Source: Apilactobacillus zhangqiuensis (GTDB lineage Bacteria; Bacillota; Bacilli; Lactobacillales; Lactobacillaceae). From it: a stretch of DNA of 64,000 nt. Positions 1 through 11,577 of this stretch are shown in pieces (within the stretch, counting starts at the first letter, position 1; every line of letters starts with the position of its first letter). A model generated the notes under the pieces. The model did no database searches, was not told the DNA's origin, and saw nothing but the letters and a program-made list of their open reading frames with translations. The stretch spans positions 62,001-126,000 of the forward strand of contig NZ_BPLK01000001.1 in the NCBI RefSeq assembly GCF_019656215.1. Direction: 5' to 3'. The position numbers were made by a program, and so were the translations under genes.

Positions 1-210
1 GGTGCTGACACTTAGATCGTTCATTTTCTTAAAGATGTAAGATAACAATGAACATACGAATACTAAGAAAATAACACCGGATTTCCAATCATATAGGAAA
101 GATACAACCAAACCAAAGATTGATAATACGGTTAAAGCTAACGCAATCCATCTAAGAACCTGGTTCTTTAAAAATGGAGGTAGGTTAGTTAGCGAGAACA
201 ATTTTTTCAT
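1..210 (-). CDS. gdpP: GdpP cyclic-di-AMP phosphodiesterase, N-terminal part only
   Basis: The gene runs off the left edge; only the first 70 codons are present. The start is the ATG at 210 with GAGGAG seven bases upstream. The product opens MKKLFSLTNLPPFLKNQVLR and then shows two closely spaced hydrophobic segments, as in the membrane anchor of GdpP (YybT). GdpP degrades the second messenger c-di-AMP through a DHH/DHHA1 domain, which lies outside the window. The position after rpsF-ssb-rpsR is the usual one in Lactobacillales, where rplI and dnaB typically follow. The identification rests on the N-terminus and synteny. Confidence 0.8.
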   Translation of the reverse strand, partial: MKKLFSLTNLPPFLKNQVLRWIALALTVLSIFGLVVSFLYDWKSGVIFLVFVCSLLSYIFKKMNDLSVST

Positions 211-331
211 TGTAACTCCTCTTTTTTTAATTTTTTATACCTTTATTTTATCACATTAGGTGATTATTCAAAAAAAGGAGCTACATAGATTATTTGTATC
301 CCCTTCATATCAATGTTTTAGCATATAAAAA

Positions 332-360
332 AACTGAGATTGATAAAATCAATCTCAGTT
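332..360 (-). terminator. Intrinsic terminator after rpsR
   Basis: A perfect 13-bp stem (AACTGAGATTGAT and its complement) with a 3-nt loop is followed by a U-tract on the minus strand. It separates rpsR from gdpP. Confidence 0.85.
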
Positions 361-372
361 AAAAAGTTATTT

Positions 373-609
373 TTAGTCTTCTGAAACGAATGGCATTAAG
401 CCCATGATACGAGCACGCTTGATAGCAAGAGTTAACTTACGTTGGTTCTTTGCGCTAGTACCAGTAACACGACGTGGTAAAATCTTACCTCTTTCAGATA
501 CGAAACGACTTAATAGGTTAGTATCTTTGTAATCGATGTATTCGATGTGGTTTGCGGCGATGAAGTCAACCTTACGGCGACGACGGCCACCTCTTCTTTG
601 TTGAGCCAT
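373..609 (-). CDS. rpsR: 30S ribosomal protein S18
   Basis: The 78-residue product is the normal length for bacterial S18, a small-subunit protein that binds 16S rRNA as a partner of S6. The basic N-terminus ([12 protein letters not shown]) and the internal IDYKD and [10 protein letters not shown] blocks are typical. It is the last gene of rpsF-ssb-rpsR, 28 bases after ssb, with a good ribosome binding site (AGAGGAGG). A terminator follows. Confidence 0.97.
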   Translation of the reverse strand: MAQQRRGGRRRRKVDFIAANHIEYIDYKDTNLLSRFVSERGKILPRRVTGTSAKNQRKLTLAIKRARIMGLMPFVSED

Positions 610-637
610 TAAATTTCCCTCCTCTTTTATTTACACA

Positions 638-1132
638 TTAAAATGGTAAATCATCATCGGAAATATCAATTTGATCACCAGAGTTAGCGAATGGATCCGC
701 TGAGTTGTTACCACCATTAGATGAGGCATTGTTTGATGAATCAAATGGATTGTTATTTCCTGCATTTGCTTGAGGAGCATTGTTGCCGGCGTTGTTGTTA
801 CCTTGGTTACTTGAACGAGGTTCTAGTAATGCAAAGTTTTCTACAACTACTTCAGTAACATATACTCTTTGGCCTTGTTGATTTTCGTAATTTCTTGTTT
901 GAATACGTCCATCAATACCAACCAAAGCACCCTTATGGGTGAAGTTAGCAAAGTTTTCAGCGGATTTACGCCAGATAACACAGTTGATAAAATCTGCTTC
1001 TCTTTCACCTTGTTGGTTAGTAAAACTACGATCAACAGCTAAAGTGAAGTTACCTACGGCTGAACCGCTTGGAGTGTATCGCAAATCAACATCCCGTGTT
1101 AATCTACCAGTTAAAGTTGTACGATTAATCAT
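638..1132 (-). CDS. ssb: Single-stranded DNA-binding protein
   Basis: The 164-residue SSB has an N-terminal OB fold (about residues 1-105, opening [20 protein letters not shown]), a flexible Asn/Gly/Ser/Ala-rich linker (about 108-152) and the acidic tip DISDDDLPF that recruits replication and repair proteins. It coats single-stranded DNA at forks. It lies between rpsF and rpsR, so it is co-transcribed with the ribosomal proteins. Start ATG 1132 has GAGAGGAG upstream. Confidence 0.97.
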   Translation of the reverse strand: MINRTTLTGRLTRDVDLRYTPSGSAVGNFTLAVDRSFTNQQGEREADFINCVIWRKSAENFANFTHKGALVGIDGRIQTRNYENQQGQRVYVTEVVVENFALLEPRSSNQGNNNAGNNAPQANAGNNNPFDSSNNASSNGGNNSADPFANSGDQIDISDDDLPF

Positions 1133-1174
1133 GCTGAAAATTACTCCTCTCTTTTTAAACGTTTAAATTCTAAA

Positions 1175-1465
1175 TTATCTTCTTACAGTCATTTGACGTA
1201 GAACGTCATCACTGAATTTTGATTGACGGTCGAATTCGTCTAGAGCAGTCTTTTCTGCAGTAGTTAGGTTAACGATGTGGTATACACCTTCGTTGTAACC
1301 GGCGATTTCGTAAGCGAAACGACGCTTTGACCAGTCTTTTGAATCAATAATCTTAGCACCATTGTCAGTTAGAACCTTGTCGAACTTAGCAACTAAGTCG
1401 TTCTTAGCTCCTTCTTCCATATCTGGACGAATGATGTAAGTAATTTCATATTTGTGTTCTTCCAT
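1175..1465 (-). CDS. rpsF: 30S ribosomal protein S6
   Basis: The 96-residue product is standard length for S6, with the opening [14 protein letters not shown] and the motif [20 protein letters not shown]6 pairs with S18 on the platform of the small subunit. It is the first gene of rpsF-ssb-rpsR; start ATG 1465 follows AAGGAGGTG. About 80 bases upstream lies a hairpin that may belong to a regulatory leader. Confidence 0.97.
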   Translation of the reverse strand: MEEHKYEITYIIRPDMEEGAKNDLVAKFDKVLTDNGAKIIDSKDWSKRRFAYEIAGYNEGVYHIVNLTTAEKTALDEFDRQSKFSDDVLRQMTVRR

Positions 1466-1515
1466 GAATTACACCTCCTTGTGGACTTTAGACCCAACCT
1501 TTTTAGCTGAGTAAG

Positions 1516-1543
1516 GAGTACGAGTTATTTATAACCAATACTC
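1516..1543 (-). promoter_or_regulatory. Hairpin in the rpsF leader, possible S6:S18 autoregulation element
   Basis: Two stacked stems separated by a 2x2 internal loop (GAGTA/TACTC outer, GGTTAT/ATAACT inner) lie about 50-80 bases upstream of rpsF. Many Firmicutes carry an rpsF leader bound by S6:S18, but I do not see its CCG signature clearly, so the assignment is tentative. Confidence 0.3.
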
Positions 1544-1593
1544 ACGTTCAATAAGTTTAACATTAAAAAATAAAATATTCAATATAAAAAAAC

Positions 1594-1642
1594 GGGATTA
1601 TTTTTCTGCGATACATTTATATATACGCAAAGAAATTTTCCC
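1594..1642 (-). terminator. Terminator after the secreted protein at 1648-2736
   Basis: An imperfect 17-bp stem beginning GGGA and ending TCCC encloses an AT-rich loop and is followed by a seven-U run on the minus strand. It isolates the upstream gene from the rpsF operon. Confidence 0.6.
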
Positions 1643-1647
1643 TTTTT

Positions 1648-2736
1648 TTAAAAGTTATTAATAGTAAATAATTGTGAGCCACGAATTGTTAGGATGTATC
1701 CTAAACCGGCTTGGTTAAAGGCAACTCCTTCAAATTCTAGATTAGTATTGAATTTAGTTGTATGAACATCTTTAGGACGTAATTTGTTTAATCTATTTAC
1801 TGGGACTGATGAAATAACACCATCAGAAACTAGGTATAAACGATTACTTGCTGGGTTGTAACCCATCCCTTGAGTTTGGAAACCTTGACCGTTTGCTAAA
1901 CCTTGCTTGATAGCGCGGAAAGTAACGTGGTTTTTCTTAACTTGTCCCTTAAAGATAACGATTCTACCAGCAGATTTTCCTTGCATACGGTATTTAACGT
2001 ATGTGTAGAAGTTCCCGTTGTTATCAATCGCTAGTTCGTTATTAACTGAATATGATCTACTGAAATTAAACTTAATTTGTTTTACTGGCTTCAAAGTGTT
2101 TGGACTAACTTCGACCAATGATGGTGCTCTTGAAACAACATCCATCTTTACATACCATAGCATGTTTGTCTTTGGGTTCAATGCCAATGATTGTCCGTGA
2201 CCGGCATCAAACTTAGGACCAAACTTAATTGCTGACATAATTTGTGGATCGCGGTTTCTAAGACCTAGTCTTAGTGAAGCCATGTTGTTAGTATCGACAC
2301 CTAAACTGTGTAGTTTCCATAGGTCGTATCTAACAATGGTAGTCTTTGCTTCTGGGTACATTACGTAAGCATATTGACCTGATCTAGAAATAGCGACACT
2401 TTGTGGATTTCCTAAATCTCCACTCCAGTTGTAACTTACTGGTAGATAGAAGCTAGTTTTGGCGTTACGACGGTAGTTTCCGCCCTTAGCATACATTGTG
2501 TATGGACTATTTTGGTAGGTGCCATTTTCGTAGTAACCAGGACTTGATCCGTATCTGTACTTAGGAATATATGCATAATTTCCATTTTTTACGAAGTGTG
2601 TTGCATAGCCACCCTTCATAGCATATCCCTTTTGATGGTATGTCTTAACGTTGGCGTTAGCGCTAACCCCCATCGCCATCAATAGGAATAATGAAAAGAC
2701 AAATAACAATGTCTTCAAATCTCTTTTAAAGCTCAT
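1648..2736 (-). CDS. Secreted protein of unknown function, repeat (beta-propeller-like) architecture
   Basis: The 362-residue product has a clear Sec signal peptide (residues 1-28, cleavage likely after GVSANA) and no membrane or wall anchor. After a Tyr/Gly-rich stretch (about 30-95) it shows repeated blade-like segments such as ISRSGQYAYVMYP, GQSLALNPKTNMLWYV, GMGYNPASNRLYLVSDG and GVAFNQAGLGYILTI, suggesting an NHL/SMP-like propeller. The end loosely recalls helveticin-J-type class III bacteriocins of lactobacilli, but I cannot confirm this. It is monocistronic, with its own RBS (GAAGGG) and terminator. Function unknown. Confidence 0.6.
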   Translation of the reverse strand: MSFKRDLKTLLFVFSLFLLMAMGVSANANVKTYHQKGYAMKGGYATHFVKNGNYAYIPKYRYGSSPGYYENGTYQNSPYTMYAKGGNYRRNAKTSFYLPVSYNWSGDLGNPQSVAISRSGQYAYVMYPEAKTTIVRYDLWKLHSLGVDTNNMASLRLGLRNRDPQIMSAIKFGPKFDAGHGQSLALNPKTNMLWYVKMDVVSRAPSLVEVSPNTLKPVKQIKFNFSRSYSVNNELAIDNNGNFYTYVKYRMQGKSAGRIVIFKGQVKKNHVTFRAIKQGLANGQGFQTQGMGYNPASNRLYLVSDGVISSVPVNRLNKLRPKDVHTTKFNTNLEFEGVAFNQAGLGYILTIRGSQLFTINNF

Positions 2737-2827
2737 AAGAATATCCCTTCAATTTTGTATAGACTAATTCTATCACTATTTTAATGGAGATTTAATTAAA
2801 ATTTTATTACATTATTAGATTTTTGGT

Positions 2828-4117
2828 TCAGTTAATCTGGTCAGCATGTTTCTCAACATACAAGTCGTCCTTTTTGATATTTCTAACGAATTGAGAAATG
2901 CTCAATACCGTATAAACGATTAAAATGACTCCGCTAATCATCATGATATAGCTACCACGTGGGAACATGTCGTATAGCCATGTGTATACCAGTGTTCCAA
3001 ATGGCATGATTGCATATCCAACGGTATATAGTGTCGAACTAACTCGACCCAAGATATTATGTTCGACGGTACTTTGAAGACGAATTTCAATCGCCAAATC
3101 AAAGATAGCAAACGATAATTCCATCAATAATGATAGTAGCATCCCGATTACCGACACAATCATTTGACTCTTGGTAACGGTAAATAGGAATCCTAATCCA
3201 ACCAAACTAATACCGACTAAAATCATTGTCGACATGATCTTGATACCAAAATGATTTTGTTGTCTTAAACGACTGGTAATTAAACTACCGGTTAGATAGC
3301 CAATCGAATACCCCGTTTCCGTCCAAATTACGACCGAATTAGGTAAGCCCAATTGATTAACGATAATGAATGGGCTCCCGGTAACGACTGCGGTGTAGAA
3401 GAAATTAACCACGATTTCAGCCACAATACTGTCACGGATGAATGGACGTTTTTTAACGTATTGAATTGTTTGCTTAAATTGATCTTTCTGCGATAACTTT
3501 TCTCGTTTTTCATCACTAACTTCGTAGAAATGAAGCGACATCATAATAATCATTGCCACCAAAGTGGCTAGGATTTCCAAAGCAATCAATCCCTCGACAC
3601 TAATCAAAGCATAGAGCGTAATTCCTAAGACTGGCGATAGGATTCTAGAAGCCGATGCCACAGCGGTGGTGAGCGAGGTCAGTTTGGCCACGTCCGACAT
3701 CCTAACTAATTGCCGAATTGATGCTGAGTACGCAGTGTTTCTCAAATTCACCAAGATTGAATCAACCGCGATAAAAATTGCGACTGGAATCAATAACGAT
3801 CCGCCATGGAAAAATGGTAGTACTAATGCCAAAGCTAAAAAGCCAATCATTCTAAGAACATAGCCCCAAAAGATAATGCTCTTATGATTGTGGGTATCGA
3901 CAAAGTTGCCAATTGGAATAAACGTCAACAGGCTGATTAGTGGTCCCACGGCAATGTTCATCCCGAAACTCAATGGAGAATGAGTGGCATGCAATAGCAT
4001 GAAACTAATCCCGTATTGGAAGATTCCATAACTAAAAGCACCCAATCCATTACTGGTCAGTGACCTAATAATTTGTTGGTTTGATTGACTTTGCGTTAAT
4101 TGATTTTGTTTTTCCAT
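2828..4117 (-). CDS. MFS-type multidrug/efflux transporter
   Basis: The 429-residue integral membrane protein has about twelve hydrophobic helices in two six-helix halves joined by a charged cytoplasmic loop (about residues 200-220, YEVSDEKREKLSQKDQFK). The layout matches the MFS_1/MFS_3 drug-exporter group, including the loop-2/3 motif GNFVDTHNHKSIIFWGY, a variant of the MFS motif A. The substrate cannot be read from sequence. Start ATG 4117 has GGGGGTGAG upstream. Confidence 0.8.
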   Translation of the reverse strand: MEKQNQLTQSQSNQQIIRSLTSNGLGAFSYGIFQYGISFMLLHATHSPLSFGMNIAVGPLISLLTFIPIGNFVDTHNHKSIIFWGYVLRMIGFLALALVLPFFHGGSLLIPVAIFIAVDSILVNLRNTAYSASIRQLVRMSDVAKLTSLTTAVASASRILSPVLGITLYALISVEGLIALEILATLVAMIIMMSLHFYEVSDEKREKLSQKDQFKQTIQYVKKRPFIRDSIVAEIVVNFFYTAVVTGSPFIIVNQLGLPNSVVIWTETGYSIGYLTGSLITSRLRQQNHFGIKIMSTMILVGISLVGLGFLFTVTKSQMIVSVIGMLLSLLMELSFAIFDLAIEIRLQSTVEHNILGRVSSTLYTVGYAIMPFGTLVYTWLYDMFPRGSYIMMISGVILIVYTVLSISQFVRNIKKDDLYVEKHADQIN

Positions 4118-4187
4118 TCGCTCACCCCCGTTTTTAAAGCGTATTAAGGTCTAATTATAGATTTATCGTGATTTGACCACAATAAAA

Positions 4188-4225
4188 AAGCTTTCATCAT
4201 AGGATTTTGTCCTACGTGAAAGCTT
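4188..4225 (-). terminator. Terminator after gyrA
   Basis: Stem AAGCTTTCA/TGAAAGCTT with a small inner hairpin is followed by a U-run on the minus strand, ending 15 bases past the gyrA stop. Confidence 0.8.
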
Positions 4226-4239
4226 TTTTTGTTTGACGA

Positions 4240-6777
4240 TTATTCTTCGTCGTTGTTATTTGTTTCTTCAGTTGATTCTGCACTATCAGAACTTACTTCA
4301 GCAGTTTGTTCTTCAGCATCATCTTCTGCTTCGTCTTCTTTTTGAACACGTGCAACAGTTGATACTCTAGAATCTTCATCAATCTTGATTAAGTGAACCC
4401 CTAGGGTAGCACGACCGGTTTGTGAAACATCAGAGATACTAAATCTGATCATAACACCCTTGTCAGTAACCAGCATGATATCTTCATCACCGGCAACAGT
4501 AGTCAATCCAGCTAATGGACCGTTCTTTTCGGTCACGTTAACTGTCTTGATACCCTTACCACCACGGCCTTTGATTTGGTATTCGGAAGCAGGAGTTTGC
4601 TTACCGTAACCATTTTCAGAGATAACGAAGACATTGTCGTTTGGATCTAATACATCCCCACCAACTACGTAATCATTTTCTCTTAGACGAATACCACGAA
4701 CCCCGGTAGCAGAACGTCCCATTGAACGAACGTCTGAAACCTTGAAGCTGACACAGTATCCTAGATGAGTACCAATGATAATGTTTTGGTCTTCAGATAC
4801 TGTTGATACACGCATCAATTCATCTTCATCCTTCAAGTGAATAGCCTTTAGACCATTACTTCTGATGTTTTGGAATTCATCGATTGGTGTACGTTTTACA
4901 GTTCCCTTTAGAGTTGTGAAGAATAAGAACTTACCGTCGTTACTTTCCTTATCATCAACTGTGATAACAGCTTGAATCTTTTCATCTGTATCAATTCCTA
5001 ATAGGTTGATGATTGGAATTCCCTTAGCGGAACGACCGTATTCAGGGATTTCGTAACCCTTCATTCTGTAAACCTTACCTAGGTTAGTAAAGAATAGTAA
5101 TGAATGGTGGGTAGTGGTTGATAATAAGTGTTCGATAAAGTCATCATCGTGGACACCCATTCCTTGAACACCACGACCACCACGGTTTTGGCTCTTGAAT
5201 TCTGAAGTAGCAGTACGCTTAATGTAACCGTTGTGAGTCAATGTAATCATGATATCTTCTTCAGCGATTAAATCTTCATCTTCGATACTTAGAACTTCAC
5301 CAACACGTAGTTCAGTCTTTCTTTCGTCTCCGTATTTTTCTTGGATTTCTAGTAATTCTTGATAGATTAATTCATTAATCTTTTCACGACTACCTAGGAT
5401 TTCCTTGAAGTGTTCGATGTCTTTTAATAGTTCAGCATGTTCGCTAACAATCTTGTCGCGTTCCAAACCAGTCAATCTAACAAGACGCATGTCCAAGATA
5501 GCTTGGGCTTGCTTATCAGTTAGTGAGAATTCACTCATCAATTGATCCTTGGCGATGGCTGAAGTTTGTGATTCACGAATAATTGTAATAACGCGATCGA
5601 TGTTATCCAATGCCACGATTAAACCGGCTAAGATGTGAGCGCGGTTTTCGGCTTTGGCTAATTCGTATTCAGTACGACGTTTGATAACGTTAACTTGGTG
5701 TTCCAAGTATTCATTTAAGATTTCTTTCAAGCTTAAAATTCTTGGAGTACCGTCAACGATGGCTAGCATATTAAAGCTAAAGCTAGTTTGCATTAATGTT
5801 AGCTTGTATAGGTTGTTTAGAACAACTTGAGCAGATGCATCACGTCTAACATCGATTACGATTCTCATACCATCACGGTCAGATTCATCGTTGATGTCTG
5901 TAATTCCATCTAGTCGTTTGTCACGAACAAGGTTAGCGATGTGTTCGATTAACTTCGCCTTGTTAACCATGTATGGAATTTCAGTGGCGATAATGCGTTG
6001 CTTACCACTCTTTTGTTCTTCAATTTCAGTCTTGGCACGTAGCACGATGCTACCCTTACCAGATTCATAAGCTCTTCTGATTCCAGACTTACCTAAAACG
6101 ACACCACCAGTTGGAAAGTCAGGTCCAGGTAATGCTTCCATCAAGTCAGCAGTATTAGCTTCTGGATTGTTCATCAAGATATGAATTGCTGAGATTACTT
6201 CACTTAAATTGTGAGGTGGAATGTTTGTAGCCATCCCAACGGCAATTCCGGAAGCACCATTAACAAGTAGGTTAGGGAAACGAGAAGGTAATACTTCTGG
6301 TTCTCTTTCACTACCATCGAAGTTATCTTGGAAATCGACAGTATCCTTGTTAATGTCTCTTAGCATTTCCATCCCAATTTTACTTAGTTTTGCTTCGGTA
6401 TAACGCATGGCAGCGGCACCGTCACCATCGACAGAACCGAAGTTACCATGTCCATTAACCAATGGATATCTGTAACTAAATGTTTGGGCCATTCTAACCA
6501 TTGATCCGTAAACTGCAGCGTCACCATGGGGGTGATACTTACCAAGAGTATCACCTACGATTCTGGCAGACTTACGGAATGGTTTATCAGGAGTTAAACC
6601 AAGTTCACGCATATCGTATAGGATTCTTCTGTGAACTGGTTTCATTCCGTCTCGAACATCAGGAAGGGCACGCGCAACGATAACACTCATTGCGTAGTCC
6701 AAGAATGATGTTTTCATTTTTTCAGATAAGTCAACGTTTTCAATACGATGGCTTGATAAATCTTCATTATTGGCCAA
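4240..6777 (-). CDS. gyrA: DNA gyrase subunit A
   Basis: GyrA cuts and rejoins DNA to introduce negative supercoils with GyrB. I place the start at TTG 6777, eight bases after GGAGG; an upstream TTG at 6792 has the GGAGG inside its reading frame. With this start the protein is 845 residues. The active-site tyrosine is Tyr126 (AAMRYTEAK), the C-terminal wrapping domain carries a GyrA-box ([11 protein letters not shown]), and the tail (about 815-845) is acidic. The quinolone pocket is unusual: the motif reads [12 protein letters not shown], with Ala87 where Ser is usual and Gly91 where Asp/Glu is usual. It lies 58 bases after gyrB, with a parS-like site in the gap. Confidence 0.97.
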   Translation of the reverse strand: MANNEDLSSHRIENVDLSEKMKTSFLDYAMSVIVARALPDVRDGMKPVHRRILYDMRELGLTPDKPFRKSARIVGDTLGKYHPHGDAAVYGSMVRMAQTFSYRYPLVNGHGNFGSVDGDGAAAMRYTEAKLSKIGMEMLRDINKDTVDFQDNFDGSEREPEVLPSRFPNLLVNGASGIAVGMATNIPPHNLSEVISAIHILMNNPEANTADLMEALPGPDFPTGGVVLGKSGIRRAYESGKGSIVLRAKTEIEEQKSGKQRIIATEIPYMVNKAKLIEHIANLVRDKRLDGITDINDESDRDGMRIVIDVRRDASAQVVLNNLYKLTLMQTSFSFNMLAIVDGTPRILSLKEILNEYLEHQVNVIKRRTEYELAKAENRAHILAGLIVALDNIDRVITIIRESQTSAIAKDQLMSEFSLTDKQAQAILDMRLVRLTGLERDKIVSEHAELLKDIEHFKEILGSREKINELIYQELLEIQEKYGDERKTELRVGEVLSIEDEDLIAEEDIMITLTHNGYIKRTATSEFKSQNRGGRGVQGMGVHDDDFIEHLLSTTTHHSLLFFTNLGKVYRMKGYEIPEYGRSAKGIPIINLLGIDTDEKIQAVITVDDKESNDGKFLFFTTLKGTVKRTPIDEFQNIRSNGLKAIHLKDEDELMRVSTVSEDQNIIIGTHLGYCVSFKVSDVRSMGRSATGVRGIRLRENDYVVGGDVLDPNDNVFVISENGYGKQTPASEYQIKGRGGKGIKTVNVTEKNGPLAGLTTVAGDEDIMLVTDKGVMIRFSISDVSQTGRATLGVHLIKIDEDSRVSTVARVQKEDEAEDDAEEQTAEVSSDSAESTEETNNNDEE

Positions 6778-6813
6778 TGTTTTTACCTCCAATTCATGGT
6801 CGTTACATTAAAA

Positions 6814-6829
6814 TGTTTCACATGAAACA
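6814..6829 (+). promoter_or_regulatory. parS-like centromere site 1
   Basis: TGTTTCACATGAAACA differs from the ParB consensus TGTTNCACGTGAAACA at one position (CACATG for CACGTG). It lies in the gyrB-gyrA gap, 20 bases before the end of gyrB. Confidence 0.75.
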
Positions 6830-6835
6830 TTCATA

Positions 6836-8800
<1,965 letters not shown>

Positions 8801-8805
8801 TCAGA

Positions 8806-9921
8806 CTATTCTTCTACGACTTGCCCACTTGAAATATTGAACACCTTTGGATCAGATATTAAGTCGCGAGCAATTCCGCTTAGACTCGTAGTCGTCAAAA
8901 ACGTTTGCACTTTATCTTGAATTGACTTTAGTAAATGAGTCTGACGATTATCGTCTAACTCGGATAAAACATCATCCAACAATAGGATTGGATATTCGTT
9001 CGTTTCTTCCTTCATCAAATCAATTTCGGCTAACTTAACCGAAAGTGCTGATGTTCTTTGTTGGCCCTGTGAGCCAAACGTCGAAACATCTTTTCCGTTG
9101 ATAATAAACTGTAAATCATCACGATGCGGACCATATAACGTGTTACCCTGTCTAATTTCTTTGTCCTTGTTTTCGTCAAACAATTCCTTTAGACCGGTGT
9201 AAATGTCGTTTTCATTGGTCTGCTGTTTTTTCTTCAATGCGCAAACATATTTAAACTTCAATTCTTCCTTACCTTGTGAAATTTCGGCATGGATATTTGC
9301 TGCCCATCCCTGTAACTTCTTCAATAATTCCAAACGTTGAAAGATTAACTTGGCACCATAAGCTGCTAGTTGATCGGATAAAACGTCTAGGTAAAGCTTA
9401 TCCGAAGCCTCCTTTAGCTGTAGCTGCTTCAAGTAGTTATTTCGTTGTTTTAAAATCTTACGGTATTGAGAATTATTGTATAAATATTGGCTACTCATCT
9501 GACCAAATTCCATGTCCATGAAGCGACGGCGAACCGTTGGCGCCCCCTTAACAATGGATAAATCCTCCGGAGCAAACAAAATCACGTTTAGTTCACCCAC
9601 GTAGGAGGATAACTTGGCCTGTTCGAGTTGATTTACCTTTGCACGTTTGCCTTTCTTTCCCAAATCGATTTCCAATTTGGTGGTGCCGAGTTCTTTTTCA
9701 ATCTCGCCATAAACCTGCGCATTTTCATTTTCCCAATTGATCAAGTCGCGATTGTTATTGGTACGATGACTACGCGTTAATGCCAAAACATAGATGGCTT
9801 CTAGCATATTGGTCTTTCCCTGGGCGTTGTTTCCTAACAAGACGTTAATTGAAGGTGAGAACTGCACCTCTACATCGCTATAATTACGAAAATTACGTAA
9901 TTTGAGTTCTCTTAATTTCAT
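8806..9921 (-). CDS. recF: DNA replication and repair protein RecF
   Basis: The 371-residue SMC-like ATPase helps load RecA at single-stranded gaps. Walker A is GNNAQGKTNMLEAI (about 30-43), the ABC-like signature is GSQGQQRTSALS (about 285), and Walker B is PILLLDDVLSELD. Start ATG 9921 lies ten bases after the yaaA stop with only a weak AGG, which suggests translational coupling to yaaA. Confidence 0.96.
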   Translation of the reverse strand: MKLRELKLRNFRNYSDVEVQFSPSINVLLGNNAQGKTNMLEAIYVLALTRSHRTNNNRDLINWENENAQVYGEIEKELGTTKLEIDLGKKGKRAKVNQLEQAKLSSYVGELNVILFAPEDLSIVKGAPTVRRRFMDMEFGQMSSQYLYNNSQYRKILKQRNNYLKQLQLKEASDKLYLDVLSDQLAAYGAKLIFQRLELLKKLQGWAANIHAEISQGKEELKFKYVCALKKKQQTNENDIYTGLKELFDENKDKEIRQGNTLYGPHRDDLQFIINGKDVSTFGSQGQQRTSALSVKLAEIDLMKEETNEYPILLLDDVLSELDDNRQTHLLKSIQDKVQTFLTTTSLSGIARDLISDPKVFNISSGQVVEE

Positions 9922-9930
9922 AAATAAAGC

Positions 9931-10149
9931 CTACTTTTTGCGAATAAAAAACAAACCAACATCAATAACTTCAACGTTATCACCGTCGTATAATTTCTTA
10001 CCACGACGATTTTCAGGTTCATCGTTTAGTTTCACTGCATGGTCTTTCAAATACCACTTAGCTTGACCACCGGAAGATACGACATCTTCTTCCTTCAACA
10101 ACTGACCTAATGTTATATATTCGGTATCGATGAAAACATTCTTTTTCAA
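9931..10149 (-). CDS. yaaA: S4-domain RNA-binding protein YaaA
   Basis: A 72-residue S4-fold protein (KKNVFIDTEYITLGQLLKEE, then GGQAKWYLKD, then GDNVEVID). This family sits between dnaN and recF in most Firmicutes and is thought to bind structured RNA, perhaps in ribosome assembly. I prefer TTG 10149, which gives the family-typical KKxVFI opening; a GTG at 10161 would add four residues but overlaps the likely ribosome binding site. Here it is separated from dnaN by pepQ. Confidence 0.9.
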   Translation of the reverse strand: MKKNVFIDTEYITLGQLLKEEDVVSSGGQAKWYLKDHAVKLNDEPENRRGKKLYDGDNVEVIDVGLFFIRKK

Positions 10150-10319
10150 AACTTCACCCACCTTTTCCTATGTATTATTATACCCTTTTGACCGTCAAAA
10201 GTATAGTTTATAAGCTGATTTTCGCCTTTCTAAGCAATTATATAAAAACGCCTACTAGTTTGTTAAATCCATGCCAAAATCGCTCATATCCTAAAAAAAT
10301 CACTTTAAACGCAAAAAGA

Positions 10320-10346
10320 ACCCCTTAGATAACTTTCTAAGGGGTC
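10320..10346 (-). terminator. Terminator after pepQ
   Basis: A CCCCTTAGA/TCTAAGGGG stem is followed by a U-rich tract on the minus strand, six bases after the pepQ stop. Confidence 0.85.
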
Positions 10347-10351
10347 TTATT

Positions 10352-11446
10352 TTATAAATATTTAATTTCTTTTGGTGTATGGGTAAATGGTTCGCATCCA
10401 TCTTCGGTTACGTAAACGCAATCTTCGATTCGAACACCAGCGAATCCTGGAACATAAATTCCGGGTTCAATCGAGAAACACATTCCTGGTTTTAGAACCA
10501 TCTTGTTTCCTTCCATGATTGATGGGAATTCGTGTTCAGACATCCCCATTCCATGGCCTAAACGGTGAATGAAGTATTTACCATAGCCCGCTTTTTCGAT
10601 AATGTCTCTTGCGACCTTGTCGACTTCTTCAGCGGTTACACCTGGTTTAACGAAATCCATCGCAGCTAATTGAGCTTCTAGACAGACATCGTAGATTTCT
10701 TTTTGTTTGTCGCTAATTTCACCAACTGCAACAGTTCTAGTTGCATCTGAGATGTATCCATCATGAACTGTTCCTAGATCAAATAGCACCATTTCATTTT
10801 CTTTTACTAAATTATCGGAGGTTGCGCCATGAGGTTCGGCAGCGTGTGCTCCTGCTTGAACCAAGGTATCAAAACTCATTTCCATGACACCCTTTTGTTT
10901 TAGTGCATATTCCAATTCAGCGACGACTGATTTTTCAGACTTCCCTGCTTTTAATGCTGCGAAACCTTTTTCAAAAGCAAAGTCGGCTTCTTTACCCGCT
11001 TCCTTTAACTTTTCGATTTCGTCTGGAGTCTTAATCAAACGCATTGTGTTCAAGAAATCAGTAACATTAGTTTCAAAAGTTACATCTTGCAACTCTCTGT
11101 GTAAATTTTCTAGACGTGCAACTGTTAGGCTTTCTTTTTCAATTCCTGCTGATTTTGGCGTTGCCACTCTTTGTTTGATATGAGCAGCAATCTTTTTCCA
11201 TGGATTTTCATGATCTAAGTATCCATAAACATCGTATGGAAAACCAGTATCTTTAATTGCTTCTACTTCCAATGCGGGTGCAAACATAAACGGATCCTTT
11301 TCAGGAAATACGATTAATGCTAATACCCTCTCCACTGGATCACTGTAGAAACCAGTTAAGTATTGAATTGTTTTCGGATCGCTTAGATATGTGAAATCTA
11401 ATCCGTTGTTGTAGGTCCAGTCCTGGATTGACTTTATCTTAGACAT
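10352..11446 (-). CDS. pepQ: Xaa-Pro dipeptidase (M24 family)
   Basis: The 364-residue metallopeptidase has a creatinase-like N-domain (1-130) and a pita-bread M24 domain (131-364). Metal ligands are visible: Asp in FDLGTVHDGYISDATRT, His in HRLGHGMGMSEHE, Glu in SIEPGIYVPG and Glu in GVRIEDCV. It probably cleaves Xaa-Pro dipeptides in the cytoplasm, and its length matches lactobacillar PepQ. Start ATG 11446 has AAGGAGGGG. It has its own terminator and lies between dnaN and yaaA, interrupting the usual dnaA-dnaN-yaaA-recF order. Confidence 0.88.
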   Translation of the reverse strand: MSKIKSIQDWTYNNGLDFTYLSDPKTIQYLTGFYSDPVERVLALIVFPEKDPFMFAPALEVEAIKDTGFPYDVYGYLDHENPWKKIAAHIKQRVATPKSAGIEKESLTVARLENLHRELQDVTFETNVTDFLNTMRLIKTPDEIEKLKEAGKEADFAFEKGFAALKAGKSEKSVVAELEYALKQKGVMEMSFDTLVQAGAHAAEPHGATSDNLVKENEMVLFDLGTVHDGYISDATRTVAVGEISDKQKEIYDVCLEAQLAAMDFVKPGVTAEEVDKVARDIIEKAGYGKYFIHRLGHGMGMSEHEFPSIMEGNKMVLKPGMCFSIEPGIYVPGFAGVRIEDCVYVTEDGCEPFTHTPKEIKYL

Positions 11447-11521
11447 GCAAACCCCTCCTTTTCGTATATCTTAGACTAAAATGACAAAAATTAAAACAAT
11501 TATTAATTCGTAAATTAAAAA

Positions 11522-11553
11522 AACGCGGCTCTTTATTAGACAAGAGTCGCGTT
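11522..11553 (-). terminator. Terminator after dnaN
   Basis: A 12-bp stem AACGCGGCTCTT/AAGAGTCGCGTT (one G-U pair) is followed by a seven-U run on the minus strand. Confidence 0.88.
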
Positions 11554-11577
11554 TTATTAGATGAATTATTAAAATCC

